This document shows positions 43,833-53,550 of a stretch of DNA of 64,000 nucleotides, in pieces (positions within the stretch are counted from its first letter, which is position 1; each line of letters starts with the position of its first letter). Location: the NCBI GenBank assembly GCA_934177995.1, contig CAKPPW010000002.1:18831-82830 (forward strand), read 5' to 3'. The notes under the pieces are model-generated. The model saw nothing but the letters and a program-made list of their open reading frames with translations, did not search any database and was not told the DNA's origin. The position numbers and the translations under genes were made by a program. The DNA comes from an uncultured Bacilli bacterium. Lineage in GTDB: Bacteria > Bacillota_I > Bacilli_A > RF39 > UBA660.

Positions 43833-46188
43833 AGTTTTTACTCCTAAAACAAGTCAAGAAGTAATATCTTATATGTTTAAAGAGTTTGATGAAAAAACTA
43901 ATATCTTTAAAATAAATGAAGAAGAATACTCAATTTGTATTGAATATTCTGATGTATCTTTTGCAAAAGCTAATGATGAAGAGGCAGAGAATATCTTTTT
44001 TAAATGGTTAGAGTATTTACATTCATTTAGAGAAGATACACACATTGAGGTAATAAATGCTGGAACTCCTATTAAAACTGAAAAATATAAAGAAAAGTTT
44101 ATATTTGATACAGATAATATAGAAGATAGTAATCAAAAACAAATTGCAGATGAATTAAATACTATTATAACTAATTCACTTGGCTCAAAAGAAGAAACAC
44201 TACAAACTAAAAGATATATTGTACTTTCATTAAAAGCTAAAAGCTTTTTAGAAGCTAATGCTTTATTTTTAAACATGTTTATAAAAACAGAGCAAAAGTT
44301 TAAAGAATTAAAATCAAAAGTATCTATGGTTAGTATTAAAGAAAGATTAAAATTTTTATATAATTTCTTTAATGTAGAATCTTTAGAAACAAGAGGAATT
44401 GATAATATTGTTACTTATGCAAAAGATAATAACTTATCTATTTTTGATGTTATTGCCCCTAAAAAGATTTCTATGAGAGAATCAGATTTTATAGAAATAG
44501 ATGATAAGAAGTTTTTAAGAGTATTATATGTATCTAAACTTCCTAAAAGTTTAACTCCTCGTTTCTATAATCGCTTAACTACCTTAGAGGAAATTAACTT
44601 AATAACTACTCTAAATATTAATCCTACTAATTCTGCTAAAATGATAAAACAAGTTGATAAAAGTTTATCAGCTATGGAAACAGAAAGACTAGAAAAAATT
44701 AAAAGAGCTGGTAAAAGTAATTTGGACTATGAATGGGTTAAGGATAAGAAGTTAGAAACAAAGATTTCAAATGCTGAACAACTTCAATACGATCTTCAAA
44801 AAAATAATCAAAAGATATTTCAAAATAATTTTTTAGTTTGTATATCAGCAAACTCATTTGAAGAGTTGGAAGATCAGACTGTAAAAGTACAAGAAGCAGC
44901 TGCTGAAATGTTGGTTGAAATAAAACCATTATTATGGCAACAATTAGAAGGATTACAAAATATTCTTCCATTAGGTCATAATTCATTACAGTTTCAAAGA
45001 ACTTTAACAAGTGAAGCAACTGCTGTAAATGTTCCATTTAATAGTAAAGACTTTAATCATGAAAAGTCTTTATTTTATGGTGTCAATTTGGTAAGTAAAA
45101 ATGCTATATTCTGTGATAGAAAGCAACTTATTAATGGTAATGGGTGTGTATTGGCAACATCTGGTGCTGGTAAATCATTTAATGTGAAAACACTAATTGA
45201 GCAAATTCTGATTCGTTATCCTTTGGATGAAATCTGTATAATAGAACCTCAGGACGAATATTCTAGCTTATTAGAAGTATTTGGTGGTCAGAAGATTTTT
45301 ATATCAACAACATCAGATACTCACATTAATCCTTTTGATTTATCTTTAAATTATGGATGCTCAGACACTGGAAAAAGTGAGCCAGTTAAAAGTAAAGTTG
45401 AATATATAATTGCTTTTCTTGAAAGTATTGTAGGAGCAAATGCCTTAACTGGTGGTCAGAAAACTATCATAGATCGTTGTACTAAAATTATTTTTGAAGA
45501 TTATGAAAAAAGTAATTTTTCTGATGAAAGTTTACTTCCAACATTACCTGACTTTTATAATATGCTTTTGAGGCAACCTGAAGAAGAGGCAAAAGATTTA
45601 GCACTCATTCTTGAGAGATATGTTAAAGGCTCTATGGATTTATTTTCAAAGAAGACAAATATTGATATTCAAAATAGGCTTGTATCTTTTGATATTAGTA
45701 AACTATCTGCTTCTTTACAAACTACTGGATATTTAGTAGTTCTTGATCATATTCAAAATAGACTTTCTAAAAATAAAGAACTTGGTAAATATACTTGGAT
45801 ATTTATTGATGAATTTCATATATTACTTGCTAATCCATACTCAGCCCAATATGTAGCGAACTTTTATAAGACTGGTAGAAAACTAAATGCTTTAAATACA
45901 GTTATTTCACAACAAATCTCCCATTTGTTAAGGTCTGAGTCTGGTAAAGATATATTATCTAATTCAGAGTTTGCGTTGATATTGAAACAAAAGCCACTAG
46001 ATTTACCATCTATTTGTAATATTTTTAATATTAGTGAAGAAGAAGCTATGTATGTACAAGGTGATGCTCCTACTGGTCAAGGATTGGTAGTTTTTGGATC
46101 TGATGTAATACCATTTACCAATAAAGTACCAAAAGATTATTTAATATATAAAGTAAATAATACGGATAGTATGGTACAGGCAAGATAA
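43777..46188 (+). CDS. VirB4/TraE-like conjugation ATPase
   Basis: 803 residues. The start lies inside the PrgI gene with GAAGGAGG before it. Walker A is ATSGAGKSF (about 461-469) and Walker B IFIDEFHILL (about 674-683). The front half is the VirB4 N-terminal domain that meets VirB3. It powers assembly and transport. It ends 1 bp before the next gene. Confidence 0.92.
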   Translation: MAKKFKKSQKLKNHKMLPKVFTPKTSQEVISYMFKEFDEKTNIFKINEEEYSICIEYSDVSFAKANDEEAENIFFKWLEYLHSFREDTHIEVINAGTPIKTEKYKEKFIFDTDNIEDSNQKQIADELNTIITNSLGSKEETLQTKRYIVLSLKAKSFLEANALFLNMFIKTEQKFKELKSKVSMVSIKERLKFLYNFFNVESLETRGIDNIVTYAKDNNLSIFDVIAPKKISMRESDFIEIDDKKFLRVLYVSKLPKSLTPRFYNRLTTLEEINLITTLNINPTNSAKMIKQVDKSLSAMETERLEKIKRAGKSNLDYEWVKDKKLETKISNAEQLQYDLQKNNQKIFQNNFLVCISANSFEELEDQTVKVQEAAAEMLVEIKPLLWQQLEGLQNILPLGHNSLQFQRTLTSEATAVNVPFNSKDFNHEKSLFYGVNLVSKNAIFCDRKQLINGNGCVLATSGAGKSFNVKTLIEQILIRYPLDEICIIEPQDEYSSLLEVFGGQKIFISTTSDTHINPFDLSLNYGCSDTGKSEPVKSKVEYIIAFLESIVGANALTGGQKTIIDRCTKIIFEDYEKSNFSDESLLPTLPDFYNMLLRQPEEEAKDLALILERYVKGSMDLFSKKTNIDIQNRLVSFDISKLSASLQTTGYLVVLDHIQNRLSKNKELGKYTWIFIDEFHILLANPYSAQYVANFYKTGRKLNALNTVISQQISHLLRSESGKDILSNSEFALILKQKPLDLPSICNIFNISEEEAMYVQGDAPTGQGLVVFGSDVIPFTNKVPKDYLIYKVNNTDSMVQAR

Positions 46189-46189
46189 T

Positions 46190-47998
46190 ATGAACAACAA
46201 TGCTGAAAGGGATACTAAGAAGACAGTTGATAGATTATCAATTGCTACTTCTTCAGTATCATCTAAAACTTTTGATTTAGTTGATCAAGGAGCAAAAAAA
46301 CTATCTGATATTAAAGAAGAAAGAGATTTAAAGACTTCTGAAAATGAAACTAATCAACAACAAGAAGCAAATAATAAAGAAGTAAATTCCAGATTAAAAA
46401 CTTCGGAAAACACTCAAGAAAAAGAAAATATTCAAGAAGAAAACAAAACTGAAGAATTTACCAGTAGAATAAAAACTAATGTTAATAATTCAAATGATAA
46501 TAAATCATCTGAAGGAACACAAAAAAATGAAGCAATAGGGAATGATGAAGAGAAAACTAAAGTAAGTAAGTTAAAAACATCTGCTTCTAAAGTTTTACAA
46601 AAGACATTTAAATTTAATAATAATCAAGGTAAGGTTTCAAAGACCATAACAGTAATGAGTAAGACTGGTAGCAAACTATCAAAAACAGGAAGAACAATTA
46701 CAAGAACCTCCAGAGAATTAAATAAAGCTATTTCTAATGATGGAACTGGTACTGAATATATAAATGATAAAATAGGTCGTAAAGTCAAAACTAAGGCTTA
46801 TAAAATAACTAAAAAAGGTGCTAATAAAATAAAAAAGAAATTTAATCAAACAATCGGTAAAAAATTAGTGCAGGTTGCAAAGACAGTGATAGTTAAATTA
46901 TTAAAAATGTTAATATCTTTATTTGCAGCATTAGCAGAATTTATAATTCCAGTTGCACTTGTTATTTTAATTATAGTTGCTATTGGCTCTATTTTTGGTA
47001 GTGGTTCATCTAATGATAAATCTATTTCAGATTATTCATCATATATGACATCAGTTCAATCAGAATATAATAGGCAGGTTGATGATTGGAAAAGACAGAA
47101 TCCTAATGGTATTGTAGTTGGAGTAAAAGGAGATTATGGTCAAATAGATTGGAGAATACCACTAGCAATAATTCAATCTACTGGTGCTGAAATAAACTTT
47201 GATAATAATGAAAAAAATTTATTAAATACTTTTAAACAGGCTGGTCTATTTGAAAAACATGAAGTAGTATATCAAGAAGTAGATTCGGATGATTCAACAA
47301 CAAACACTATTCCTGTTCTTGTTATTACCAATGGGGTATATGAAGATTATTTAGAATGGCTTAATAATAATTATTCTAAAATAGCAGATTTTAATAAGAA
47401 AAAGAAAATTACAGATGGTACTGATACCTCATTTTCAAATGATCAAAAAGAAATGTTGGAACTTTTATATCAATCTGATGATTTTGCAGAACTACTTGGT
47501 AATGATTTTGTTACTCATATATCTATATATGGTAAAAATGAAACAAAAGCCAATTTAAAAAGTGATAATTATAATTCTAAAAACACCTTAGCAACATCTG
47601 GATTTAAAGGGCAATGCACTTGGTATTCATTTGGAAGAGCATTAGAGGTTTCAGGTAAGAAGATGCCAACAGGAAATGCACAAACATGGTTAACATCTGC
47701 AATAAGTATGGGATATAAAACTGGTACACAGCCATCAACTAATTCTGTTGCTGTTCTTATGGGGCACAAATTTGGTCATGTTGCTTATGTGGAGGCTTAT
47801 GATGGTAAAAGTATAACCATAAGTGAAGGCAATGTGGGCAATGCTTGTAGTAACGATGATTCATGTAGTCAAGTTGAATATGCTAATGAACATGCAGAGG
47901 AATTAGTAAGAGCAAAAACTTATAACTCATTTGATGCTTATAGAAAATCAAGTAAGAATAGTGGCTTAACAGTAGTAGGATTTATATATTTAGATTAG
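46190..47998 (+). CDS. Conjugation cell-wall hydrolase with CHAP domain
   Basis: About 240 charged cytoplasmic residues precede one transmembrane helix (about 240-265). After an outer stem, a C-terminal CHAP domain has Cys in KGQCTWYSFGRAL and His in GHKFGHVAYVEAY. CHAP enzymes cut peptidoglycan peptide or amide bonds, so this is the VirB1-like part that opens the wall for the channel. The charged front (TSENETNQQQEANNKEVN) has repeats of RLKTSEN type. Confidence 0.87.
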   Translation: MNNNAERDTKKTVDRLSIATSSVSSKTFDLVDQGAKKLSDIKEERDLKTSENETNQQQEANNKEVNSRLKTSENTQEKENIQEENKTEEFTSRIKTNVNNSNDNKSSEGTQKNEAIGNDEEKTKVSKLKTSASKVLQKTFKFNNNQGKVSKTITVMSKTGSKLSKTGRTITRTSRELNKAISNDGTGTEYINDKIGRKVKTKAYKITKKGANKIKKKFNQTIGKKLVQVAKTVIVKLLKMLISLFAALAEFIIPVALVILIIVAIGSIFGSGSSNDKSISDYSSYMTSVQSEYNRQVDDWKRQNPNGIVVGVKGDYGQIDWRIPLAIIQSTGAEINFDNNEKNLLNTFKQAGLFEKHEVVYQEVDSDDSTTNTIPVLVITNGVYEDYLEWLNNNYSKIADFNKKKKITDGTDTSFSNDQKEMLELLYQSDDFAELLGNDFVTHISIYGKNETKANLKSDNYNSKNTLATSGFKGQCTWYSFGRALEVSGKKMPTGNAQTWLTSAISMGYKTGTQPSTNSVAVLMGHKFGHVAYVEAYDGKSITISEGNVGNACSNDDSCSQVEYANEHAEELVRAKTYNSFDAYRKSSKNSGLTVVGFIYLD

Positions 47999-48011
47999 AA
48001 AAGGAGAAAAT

Positions 48012-48434
48012 ATGAAAAAGGGTAAGATAATTTTTATTTTCATAGTTGTAATTTTAGTATGTATTGTAGTTCCATTGTTATTAAATAAAGGAACTATCCA
48101 GAGAAAATTAAAAGCACATGAGCAAGAACAAGCTCAAAAAGAGGCATACGAAGCAACATTGAAGGCAGATGAAGTTGCTCCAATATTAATTCTCACACAA
48201 GATAAAGTAATAATGTATCAAGGAGATGAACTAAATTATAAAGCTTTTATTAAAGAAGCATCTGACAATTTAGAAGGGAATCTAACTGATAAGGTTATTT
48301 ATAATGAATTAGATATTAATAAATCAGGAGAGTATGTAGTCGAGTATGAAATTAGTGATACTGCACTAAATACTACTAAAGCTGAACTTCAAGTAATTAT
48401 TAAAGAAAAACCAAATTTTAAATATGTAAATTAG
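48012..48434 (+). CDS. Membrane-anchored Ig-like (DUF5011) protein
   Basis: One helix (about 5-24), a short charged stalk (QEQAQKEAYEATLK) and one Ig-like fold of DUF5011 type (DEVAPILILTQDKVIMYQGD, NKSGEYVVEYEISD). Uses the ribosome cassette GAAAAGGAGAAAA. It shares the fold and the phrase DEVAPI with the next gene. Probably part of the outer face of the mating channel. Confidence 0.65.
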   Translation: MKKGKIIFIFIVVILVCIVVPLLLNKGTIQRKLKAHEQEQAQKEAYEATLKADEVAPILILTQDKVIMYQGDELNYKAFIKEASDNLEGNLTDKVIYNELDINKSGEYVVEYEISDTALNTTKAELQVIIKEKPNFKYVN

Positions 48435-48456
48435 TTATAGGAAGGGAGAACTATTT

Positions 48457-49191
48457 ATGAGTGATGAAGAATTATTGATTATGTATCAAAAATATAAGAG
48501 AAAAAGAATGATTATTATTGCTGTCATTCTTCTTTTCATCTTATTAATAAGTTTGTATTTATACTTTCACTTTAATAATACTTCATCTCCAGAAGTCGAA
48601 AAAATAAAAGAAGAAGTAATTGTAAAAGATGAAGTTGCTCCAATCATTAAATTAAAAGTTAATAATATAGAAATCACGAAAGGGGATGATATAAGTTATT
48701 TGGATTATATAGAGAGTGTAATTGATGACAAAGATGGAGATTTATTAGATAAAGTTAAATATCAAGAAATTGATACTTCTATTATTGGTGAACAATCAAT
48801 TATATATAGTGCTTCTGATAATTCTGGTAATAGTAGTCAAGAAATTCTTTCTGTTTTAATAAAAGAAAAAATATTAGAAAATAACAATGGTTCATCTTCT
48901 AATAATAGTCCGATGCCAGATAAAGAAAAGCCATCAATACCAAGTAATAATAATTCAAGTAATAAAGAAACAAATAAGCCAAAAGATCCAGTTCAAAATG
49001 AAAAACCAATTATTGAAAATAAACCTTCAACTAAAATAGTAAAATATTTTCTTTTCTCTGATGGATATACCATGGTGAATGTTGCTGAAGCTTGTGCTAA
49101 TGAATTAAAAAAGACAAATCAAACAGGAATGTGTAGTCCGATTCAAGATGAAAATGGAATTTATTTAGGTATGAAGTTAGAAACAGAATGA
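48457..49191 (+). CDS. Membrane-anchored Ig-like (DUF5011) protein, larger
   Basis: One helix (about 19-40), then the same Ig-like fold as the previous gene (DEVAPIIKLKVNNIEITKGD). An Asn/Ser/Pro linker follows, then a small Cys-bearing end (GYTMVNVAEACANELKKTNQ, GMCSPIQD). The two genes appear to be diverged tandem copies. Its stop overlaps the upstream frame of the next gene. Confidence 0.65.
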   Translation: MSDEELLIMYQKYKRKRMIIIAVILLFILLISLYLYFHFNNTSSPEVEKIKEEVIVKDEVAPIIKLKVNNIEITKGDDISYLDYIESVIDDKDGDLLDKVKYQEIDTSIIGEQSIIYSASDNSGNSSQEILSVLIKEKILENNNGSSSNNSPMPDKEKPSIPSNNNSSNKETNKPKDPVQNEKPIIENKPSTKIVKYFLFSDGYTMVNVAEACANELKKTNQTGMCSPIQDENGIYLGMKLETE

Positions 49192-49229
49192 TTATAAAAT
49201 ATTATGTAAAAAATAGAAAAGGAGAAAAT

Positions 49230-49508
49230 ATGAAAGAGATTTTTACAGAAGAAGAATATCAAGAAGCCGTAAAATTATATAATGAACAAGTTAGAAATGA
49301 CTTTTATAGTAATAAAGAATATTATTCAAATTACGAAGGATATGCTGATTTAAGAGATTTTGATATGTCTGAAGATGACTTTAAAATGTTATGGAGATGT
49401 CAAGATTTACTCTATAATTATGAACATTCCAATAATGGTTCACTAATAACACAAAAGGCTTACAATGAAATTAAATCAATATATTTAAATTGTTTTAATG
49501 GAGCTTAA
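49230..49508 (+). CDS. Small acidic hypothetical protein
   Basis: Start ATG 49230 right after the ribosome cassette GAAAAGGAGAAAA. 92 residues, acidic, Tyr-rich, helical (EEYQEAVKLYNEQVRNDFYS). No hydrophobic segment and no known family. Two bp separate it from the next gene. Confidence 0.45.
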   Translation: MKEIFTEEEYQEAVKLYNEQVRNDFYSNKEYYSNYEGYADLRDFDMSEDDFKMLWRCQDLLYNYEHSNNGSLITQKAYNEIKSIYLNCFNGA

Positions 49509-49510
49509 TA

Positions 49511-49726
49511 ATGAATAAAGAATATATTAAAGAGATATTTGAAAAAAATAAAAAAATTTTTAAAAATAGTGAAATCGAAATAAATTCAGTCGAAGATTTA
49601 GAAAGTCAAATAATGTCTTATGTAATTTCAAATTTACAATATGATTTTAATATAGATATTGATCAGGATAAATTATTTAATAATGATTATGAAATAGAAT
49701 TAGATGACAACGATTTAGAAAAGTAG
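49511..49726 (+). CDS. Very acidic small protein
   Basis: 71 residues, about a third acidic, ending in NDYEIELDDNDLEK. Could be a DNA mimic or a partner of a basic protein; no family is recognised. Last gene before operator O6. Confidence 0.4.
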   Translation: MNKEYIKEIFEKNKKIFKNSEIEINSVEDLESQIMSYVISNLQYDFNIDIDQDKLFNNDYEIELDDNDLEK

Positions 49727-49745
49727 TTATTTTTTTTGATACAAT

Positions 49746-49763
49746 AGTTTACTATCGTGAACT
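49746..49763. promoter_or_regulatory. Operator O6 upstream of the second HTH regulator
   Basis: Exact AGTTTACTATCGTGAACT, 17 bp before ATG 49781, just after a -10-like GATACAAT (49738-49745). The site should control this regulator and the genes behind it. Confidence 0.7.
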
Positions 49764-49780
49764 TAAAGAAAGGATAAGAT

Positions 49781-50119
49781 ATGAAAAATAATTATGTATT
49801 TATAGCTGAAGTATTTAGAAATAGAAGAATTAAATTAGGATATAGTAAAAGAAAACTAGCATCATTAGTAGGTATTAGTGATACAGAATTATCAAGAATA
49901 GAACATGGTGAAAGAGAAAATTATAATCTTATAACATTAATTAATATGTGTAGAGTATTAAAAATAGATTTTATAAGTTTATTAGAAAGTGCTGGATATT
50001 TATCAACTGAATACCAAGAGCCTTCTAATGAAGTAGATGATATTAATGATGAAGAAGAAGTAGAAGAAGAATTTATAATACCCGAAATTATAATAGTCTT
50101 GGAGTTATGCGATGAATGA
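49781..50119 (+). CDS. XRE-family HTH regulator
   Basis: A lambda-repressor-like domain (about 6-62): RRIKLGYSKRKLASLVGISD, TELSRIEHGERENYNLITL. After it comes an acidic, low-complexity tail (NDEEEVEEEF). The gene lies right behind operator O6, so it is in the regulon and may act as Cro to the leftward CI-like repressor at 5834. Its last 8 bp overlap the next gene. Confidence 0.75.
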   Translation: MKNNYVFIAEVFRNRRIKLGYSKRKLASLVGISDTELSRIEHGERENYNLITLINMCRVLKIDFISLLESAGYLSTEYQEPSNEVDDINDEEEVEEEFIIPEIIIVLELCDE

Positions 50120-50459
50120 TACATTAGTAATCAGTAATGAGAATAATATCATTCATATATGCAATCAAGGTTATACAGTTGATTATACAATTTATAATTC
50201 AAAAGGTCATAATATGGATGGAGGAATTTTGGAAAGTAGCAAGGGTAAATTTGATACTAATGTGGTAACGCAAGAGATAATTAATATAATTAAAGACACC
50301 TTTGCTTTTTCATCACCATATATTTATTTATCGGGTGATAAAGCAGAAAATTTGTTGGAACTTATTGAAATGGAAGACTATAAAAACTTGCAACAACAAA
50401 TTAAAAACAAGGAATTACCAACAAAAGAAAAGAGTAATGAAATTAATATTGAAAAATAG
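50112..50459 (+). CDS. Hypothetical protein, 115 aa
   Basis: Overlaps the regulator gene by 8 bp. Strand-rich front (DTLVISNENNIIHICNQGYT), helical end, lysine/glutamate tail (KEKSNEINIEK). The codons of the last residues run straight into the ribosome cassette of the next gene. No family recognised. Confidence 0.45.
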   Translation: MNDTLVISNENNIIHICNQGYTVDYTIYNSKGHNMDGGILESSKGKFDTNVVTQEIINIIKDTFAFSSPYIYLSGDKAENLLELIEMEDYKNLQQQIKNKELPTKEKSNEINIEK

Positions 50460-50473
50460 AAAAGGAGAAAACA

Positions 50474-51052
50474 ATGAGAAAATTTTATGATGATTTTATT
50501 CAGTCTAAGCCTAAAGAAATGGCAAAATTAATTGAAGATATGACATTTAAATATTTAAATCCAGAATCGCAGCAACCTACTAGAGTACCAGCAACTCACT
50601 ATGAAAAAGAACTTGGTCAAGAAATAGAGAGAACTGTATCACAAGCTGTTAGTTTAAGATTTTTAACTATAATGTATGATCAGTTAAATTTGTTTAAAAA
50701 AGAAAATGAAGATTTGTTTTATAAAGCACTTATCTGTATGGATAATAATTTAAATCCAAAAGATTTAAGAATATCTGAACAAATTGCCTTAAATCATGCT
50801 TATGAATCATTACAAGAAAAACAAGTAGAAGAAAAAAGAAAATTTCATTTTTTTAATCAAGATATTGTAGATGAATATAGAAAAGGTTTAACAGATCCTA
50901 ATCTTCAAGCACATGCCATGGAAGTATCTAATTTCATAGAGAGAGAAGAGGACAGAGAATTAAATAATGTTCAAAATTCAAATAATAATCAGCCATCATC
51001 TCCTGAAGAAGAATATGAAGAAAATCAAGATGATATAGATTATGACTACTAG
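50474..51052 (+). CDS. Acidic-tailed cytosolic protein
   Basis: 192 residues. A helical core (about 1-150; PKEMAKLIEDMTFKYLNPES, LGQEIERTVSQAVSLRF) and an Asn/Gln/Glu-rich end EEEYEENQDDIDYDY. No family recognised. Sits between the regulator and two paralogous genes. Confidence 0.45.
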   Translation: MRKFYDDFIQSKPKEMAKLIEDMTFKYLNPESQQPTRVPATHYEKELGQEIERTVSQAVSLRFLTIMYDQLNLFKKENEDLFYKALICMDNNLNPKDLRISEQIALNHAYESLQEKQVEEKRKFHFFNQDIVDEYRKGLTDPNLQAHAMEVSNFIEREEDRELNNVQNSNNNQPSSPEEEYEENQDDIDYDY

Positions 51053-51066
51053 CGAAAGGAGAAACT

Positions 51067-52095
51067 ATGTATAGTAAATTAGAAAACTTTTTATTAGATA
51101 ATAAATTAAATGATGAGTTATTTGATTACCAAGCACATGAGTATAAAGTTCATAAAGAAAAATATGATGATAGATTCGACATTCTTTATGGAAAACAAAA
51201 TAGTAGAGAATTAAGACAACGCCGTTCTACTTATGATTTATTTGGCTATTATGATAAAAAAGACCATTGCATATATGAAGCAAATAGTTTTCTACATGAT
51301 AAGCTTCAAGAAAGTCAAGTAATTAAATTTAATTCTTTTAGTCAACTAGATAAACAAATCTTAGAAGATTTAAAAAAATATCTTTCTGATTATATTTTTT
51401 CACATGAAAAAGAATTAAAAAAATTAGCTATGGATAAATATGAAGCTAAAGATGATAGTAGACTTTTTGATTACAAAAAAGAGGTTAATAAATATTTTAT
51501 TACGCAAAAGGAATCTGACATTGAAATTTCAATTCCTGCTTATGATTCTGATGTAGCGATGAATATGTATGACGGAAATAAAACAACTTCTTATTTAGAT
51601 AACCCAAAAAATACTATTGAAGAAATGGCAATAAAAATTATTGAAAAAAGAGGTGAAGAATTAGGTTTAGAGTTATTAATTTATTATGATAAACTAGAAT
51701 ATTTAAAAGGATTAACTGAAAATAAGAATCATGAACATGATGATATACATGATTGTAAAAAAATATTAGATTCTATTAAATATGTGGATGCCAAAACAGT
51801 TAATATCACAATTCAATATGGAGAAAATAGTTATACATTTAAATATGAATTGCAAGCTTTAATAACATCACTAACAAATGGTAGAATGTCGTCTTCTAGT
51901 TATAACAATAGTTATGGAAAAGTAAATGAATTTTTAAGAGATAATGATAAAACTGGATATAATCAAGATAAATGGAGAAATGAATTTTTATTTAGTCATA
52001 TTACATCAATCACTAATGGTAAAACAGAATTATATAACAAAGATATTTTAGATAATAACAAAGAAATAGAAGAAGACTTAGAAATAGAAATATAA
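51067..52095 (+). CDS. Hypothetical protein, tandem paralog 1
   Basis: 342 residues, cytosolic. Clearly related to the next gene: shared KVHKEKYDDRFDILY/KVHKERFDDRFIVIY, GYYDKKDHCIYEANSFLHD/GYLDTKDKVLYNCNYYLNE, and the almost identical AKTVNITIQYGE...TFKY. Ends NKEIEEDLEIEI. Both genes are ICE-specific and of unknown role; the AKTVNITIQYGE strand may be part of an antirestriction-like or DNA-mimic fold, which is a guess. Confidence 0.5.
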   Translation: MYSKLENFLLDNKLNDELFDYQAHEYKVHKEKYDDRFDILYGKQNSRELRQRRSTYDLFGYYDKKDHCIYEANSFLHDKLQESQVIKFNSFSQLDKQILEDLKKYLSDYIFSHEKELKKLAMDKYEAKDDSRLFDYKKEVNKYFITQKESDIEISIPAYDSDVAMNMYDGNKTTSYLDNPKNTIEEMAIKIIEKRGEELGLELLIYYDKLEYLKGLTENKNHEHDDIHDCKKILDSIKYVDAKTVNITIQYGENSYTFKYELQALITSLTNGRMSSSSYNNSYGKVNEFLRDNDKTGYNQDKWRNEFLFSHITSITNGKTELYNKDILDNNKEIEEDLEIEI

Positions 52096-52117
52096 TGAAA
52101 AGGGTGATTATTAAAAT

Positions 52118-53161
52118 ATGAATATTGAGCGATTTCTTTTGAACCCAGATTTTAATGATCTGGTTTTTGATGGTACTTATAATCAGCAAAAGGTTCATAA
52201 AGAACGATTTGATGATAGATTTATTGTTATATATACTAAAAGAAATTATAATTATTTATCTCAAGATAATTATGAAGTGGCTGGATATTTGGATACAAAA
52301 GATAAAGTATTATATAATTGTAATTATTATTTAAATGAATTATTATCCAAAGAAAATAGTTTAATTCAAAAAAGCAGTTTTGGAGTTCTAGGTGAAAAAA
52401 TTTGGAATGGTATTCAAGATTATATTGAAAAATATTCCTTTGCTAATGAGGATAAATTAAAGGATATTGCTATTGAAAAATATAATCATTTAGAAGATTA
52501 TAGAATTGAAATTTACAAACGAGAAGTTAGAAATCAATTTGTAGAAGAAACGAATCCAATAATAAAACTTGAAAAGTCATATTCAAGTTATGAATTTACA
52601 AATATTCCAGAATATAAAGGTCATTATATAGATATCGAATATTTAAATAATTCGCAAAATACTATTGAAAAGTATGCTAATAAAATTATAGAAACAATAG
52701 ATGATTATAGAAATAATAAAGAAGAATTAGGACTAGAGTTACTGATTTTTCGTGATAAAATCGAGTATTTAAATACTATAAAAGAAAATAAAAATAATAT
52801 TTTTAATGATTTATATATTAAGAAAGATATATATAACTCTATTAAAGATATAGAAGCAAAAACAGTTAATATCACAATCCAATATGGAGAAAAGAATTTA
52901 ACATTTAAATATGACTATAATTCCTTAAAAAGAGATTTATTAAATGATAGCAAGGGAAGTAGTAGATATGGTAAAGCCTATGAAGAAGTATCGAATTTCA
53001 TTAAAGAAAATTCAAAAGAAGAAACAAGTAGATGGACAGAAGAATTTAATTTTTCAAATATAACATCAATAACTTATGGAAAAAACGAACTTTACCATCA
53101 TGATTTAGAAAAGATAAAAAATGAAGAGGTAGAAGAAGATTTAGAAGAAATAGAAAAATAG
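52118..53161 (+). CDS. Hypothetical protein, tandem paralog 2
   Basis: 347 residues, tandem copy of the gene before it, roughly one third identical overall but nearly identical over AKTVNITIQYGE-x-x-x-TFKY. Ends EEVEEDLEEIEK, directly followed by the ribosome cassette of SSB. Keeping two diverged copies side by side suggests two targets or a two-part complex. Confidence 0.5.
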   Translation: MNIERFLLNPDFNDLVFDGTYNQQKVHKERFDDRFIVIYTKRNYNYLSQDNYEVAGYLDTKDKVLYNCNYYLNELLSKENSLIQKSSFGVLGEKIWNGIQDYIEKYSFANEDKLKDIAIEKYNHLEDYRIEIYKREVRNQFVEETNPIIKLEKSYSSYEFTNIPEYKGHYIDIEYLNNSQNTIEKYANKIIETIDDYRNNKEELGLELLIFRDKIEYLNTIKENKNNIFNDLYIKKDIYNSIKDIEAKTVNITIQYGEKNLTFKYDYNSLKRDLLNDSKGSSRYGKAYEEVSNFIKENSKEETSRWTEEFNFSNITSITYGKNELYHHDLEKIKNEEVEEDLEEIEK

Positions 53162-53179
53162 AAAAGGAGAAATAAAATT

Positions 53180-53548
53180 ATGAATCAAGCAATATTTGTA
53201 GGAAGAATTGTTGAAGAACCATCAGTTAAAGAAACAGAAAATGGTAAGAATGTATCTAATATAACAATAGCTGTACCACGACCATTTAAGAATGAAGAAG
53301 GTGTTTATGAAACAGATTTTATAGATTGTACTTTATGGGATATGGTTGCAGAACGAACAGCAGAATATTGTAAAAAAGGGGATGTTATAGGTGTTAAAGG
53401 AAGAATACAAAGTAATTCTTATACTAAAGATGGTGAAAGAAAAAAATTCATGAATATAGTTGCTGAAAAGGTTACTTTTCTTTCTTCAAGAAGTAAAGAA
53501 CATGAACAATCACATGATGATGTAGAGCCAGAAATGGGTATGGCATAA
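53180..53548 (+). CDS. ssb: Single-stranded DNA-binding protein (SSB)
   Basis: OB-fold of SSB type (about 1-105): MNQAIFVGRIVEEPSV, VSNITIAVPRPFKN, DFIDCTLWDMVAERTAEYCK, GDVIGVKGRIQSN. 122 residues, shorter than host SSB; the usual DDIPF tail is replaced by VEPEMGMA after an acidic stretch. It would coat incoming T-strand DNA after transfer. Confidence 0.92.
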   Translation: MNQAIFVGRIVEEPSVKETENGKNVSNITIAVPRPFKNEEGVYETDFIDCTLWDMVAERTAEYCKKGDVIGVKGRIQSNSYTKDGERKKFMNIVAEKVTFLSSRSKEHEQSHDDVEPEMGMA

Positions 53549-53550
53549 CA

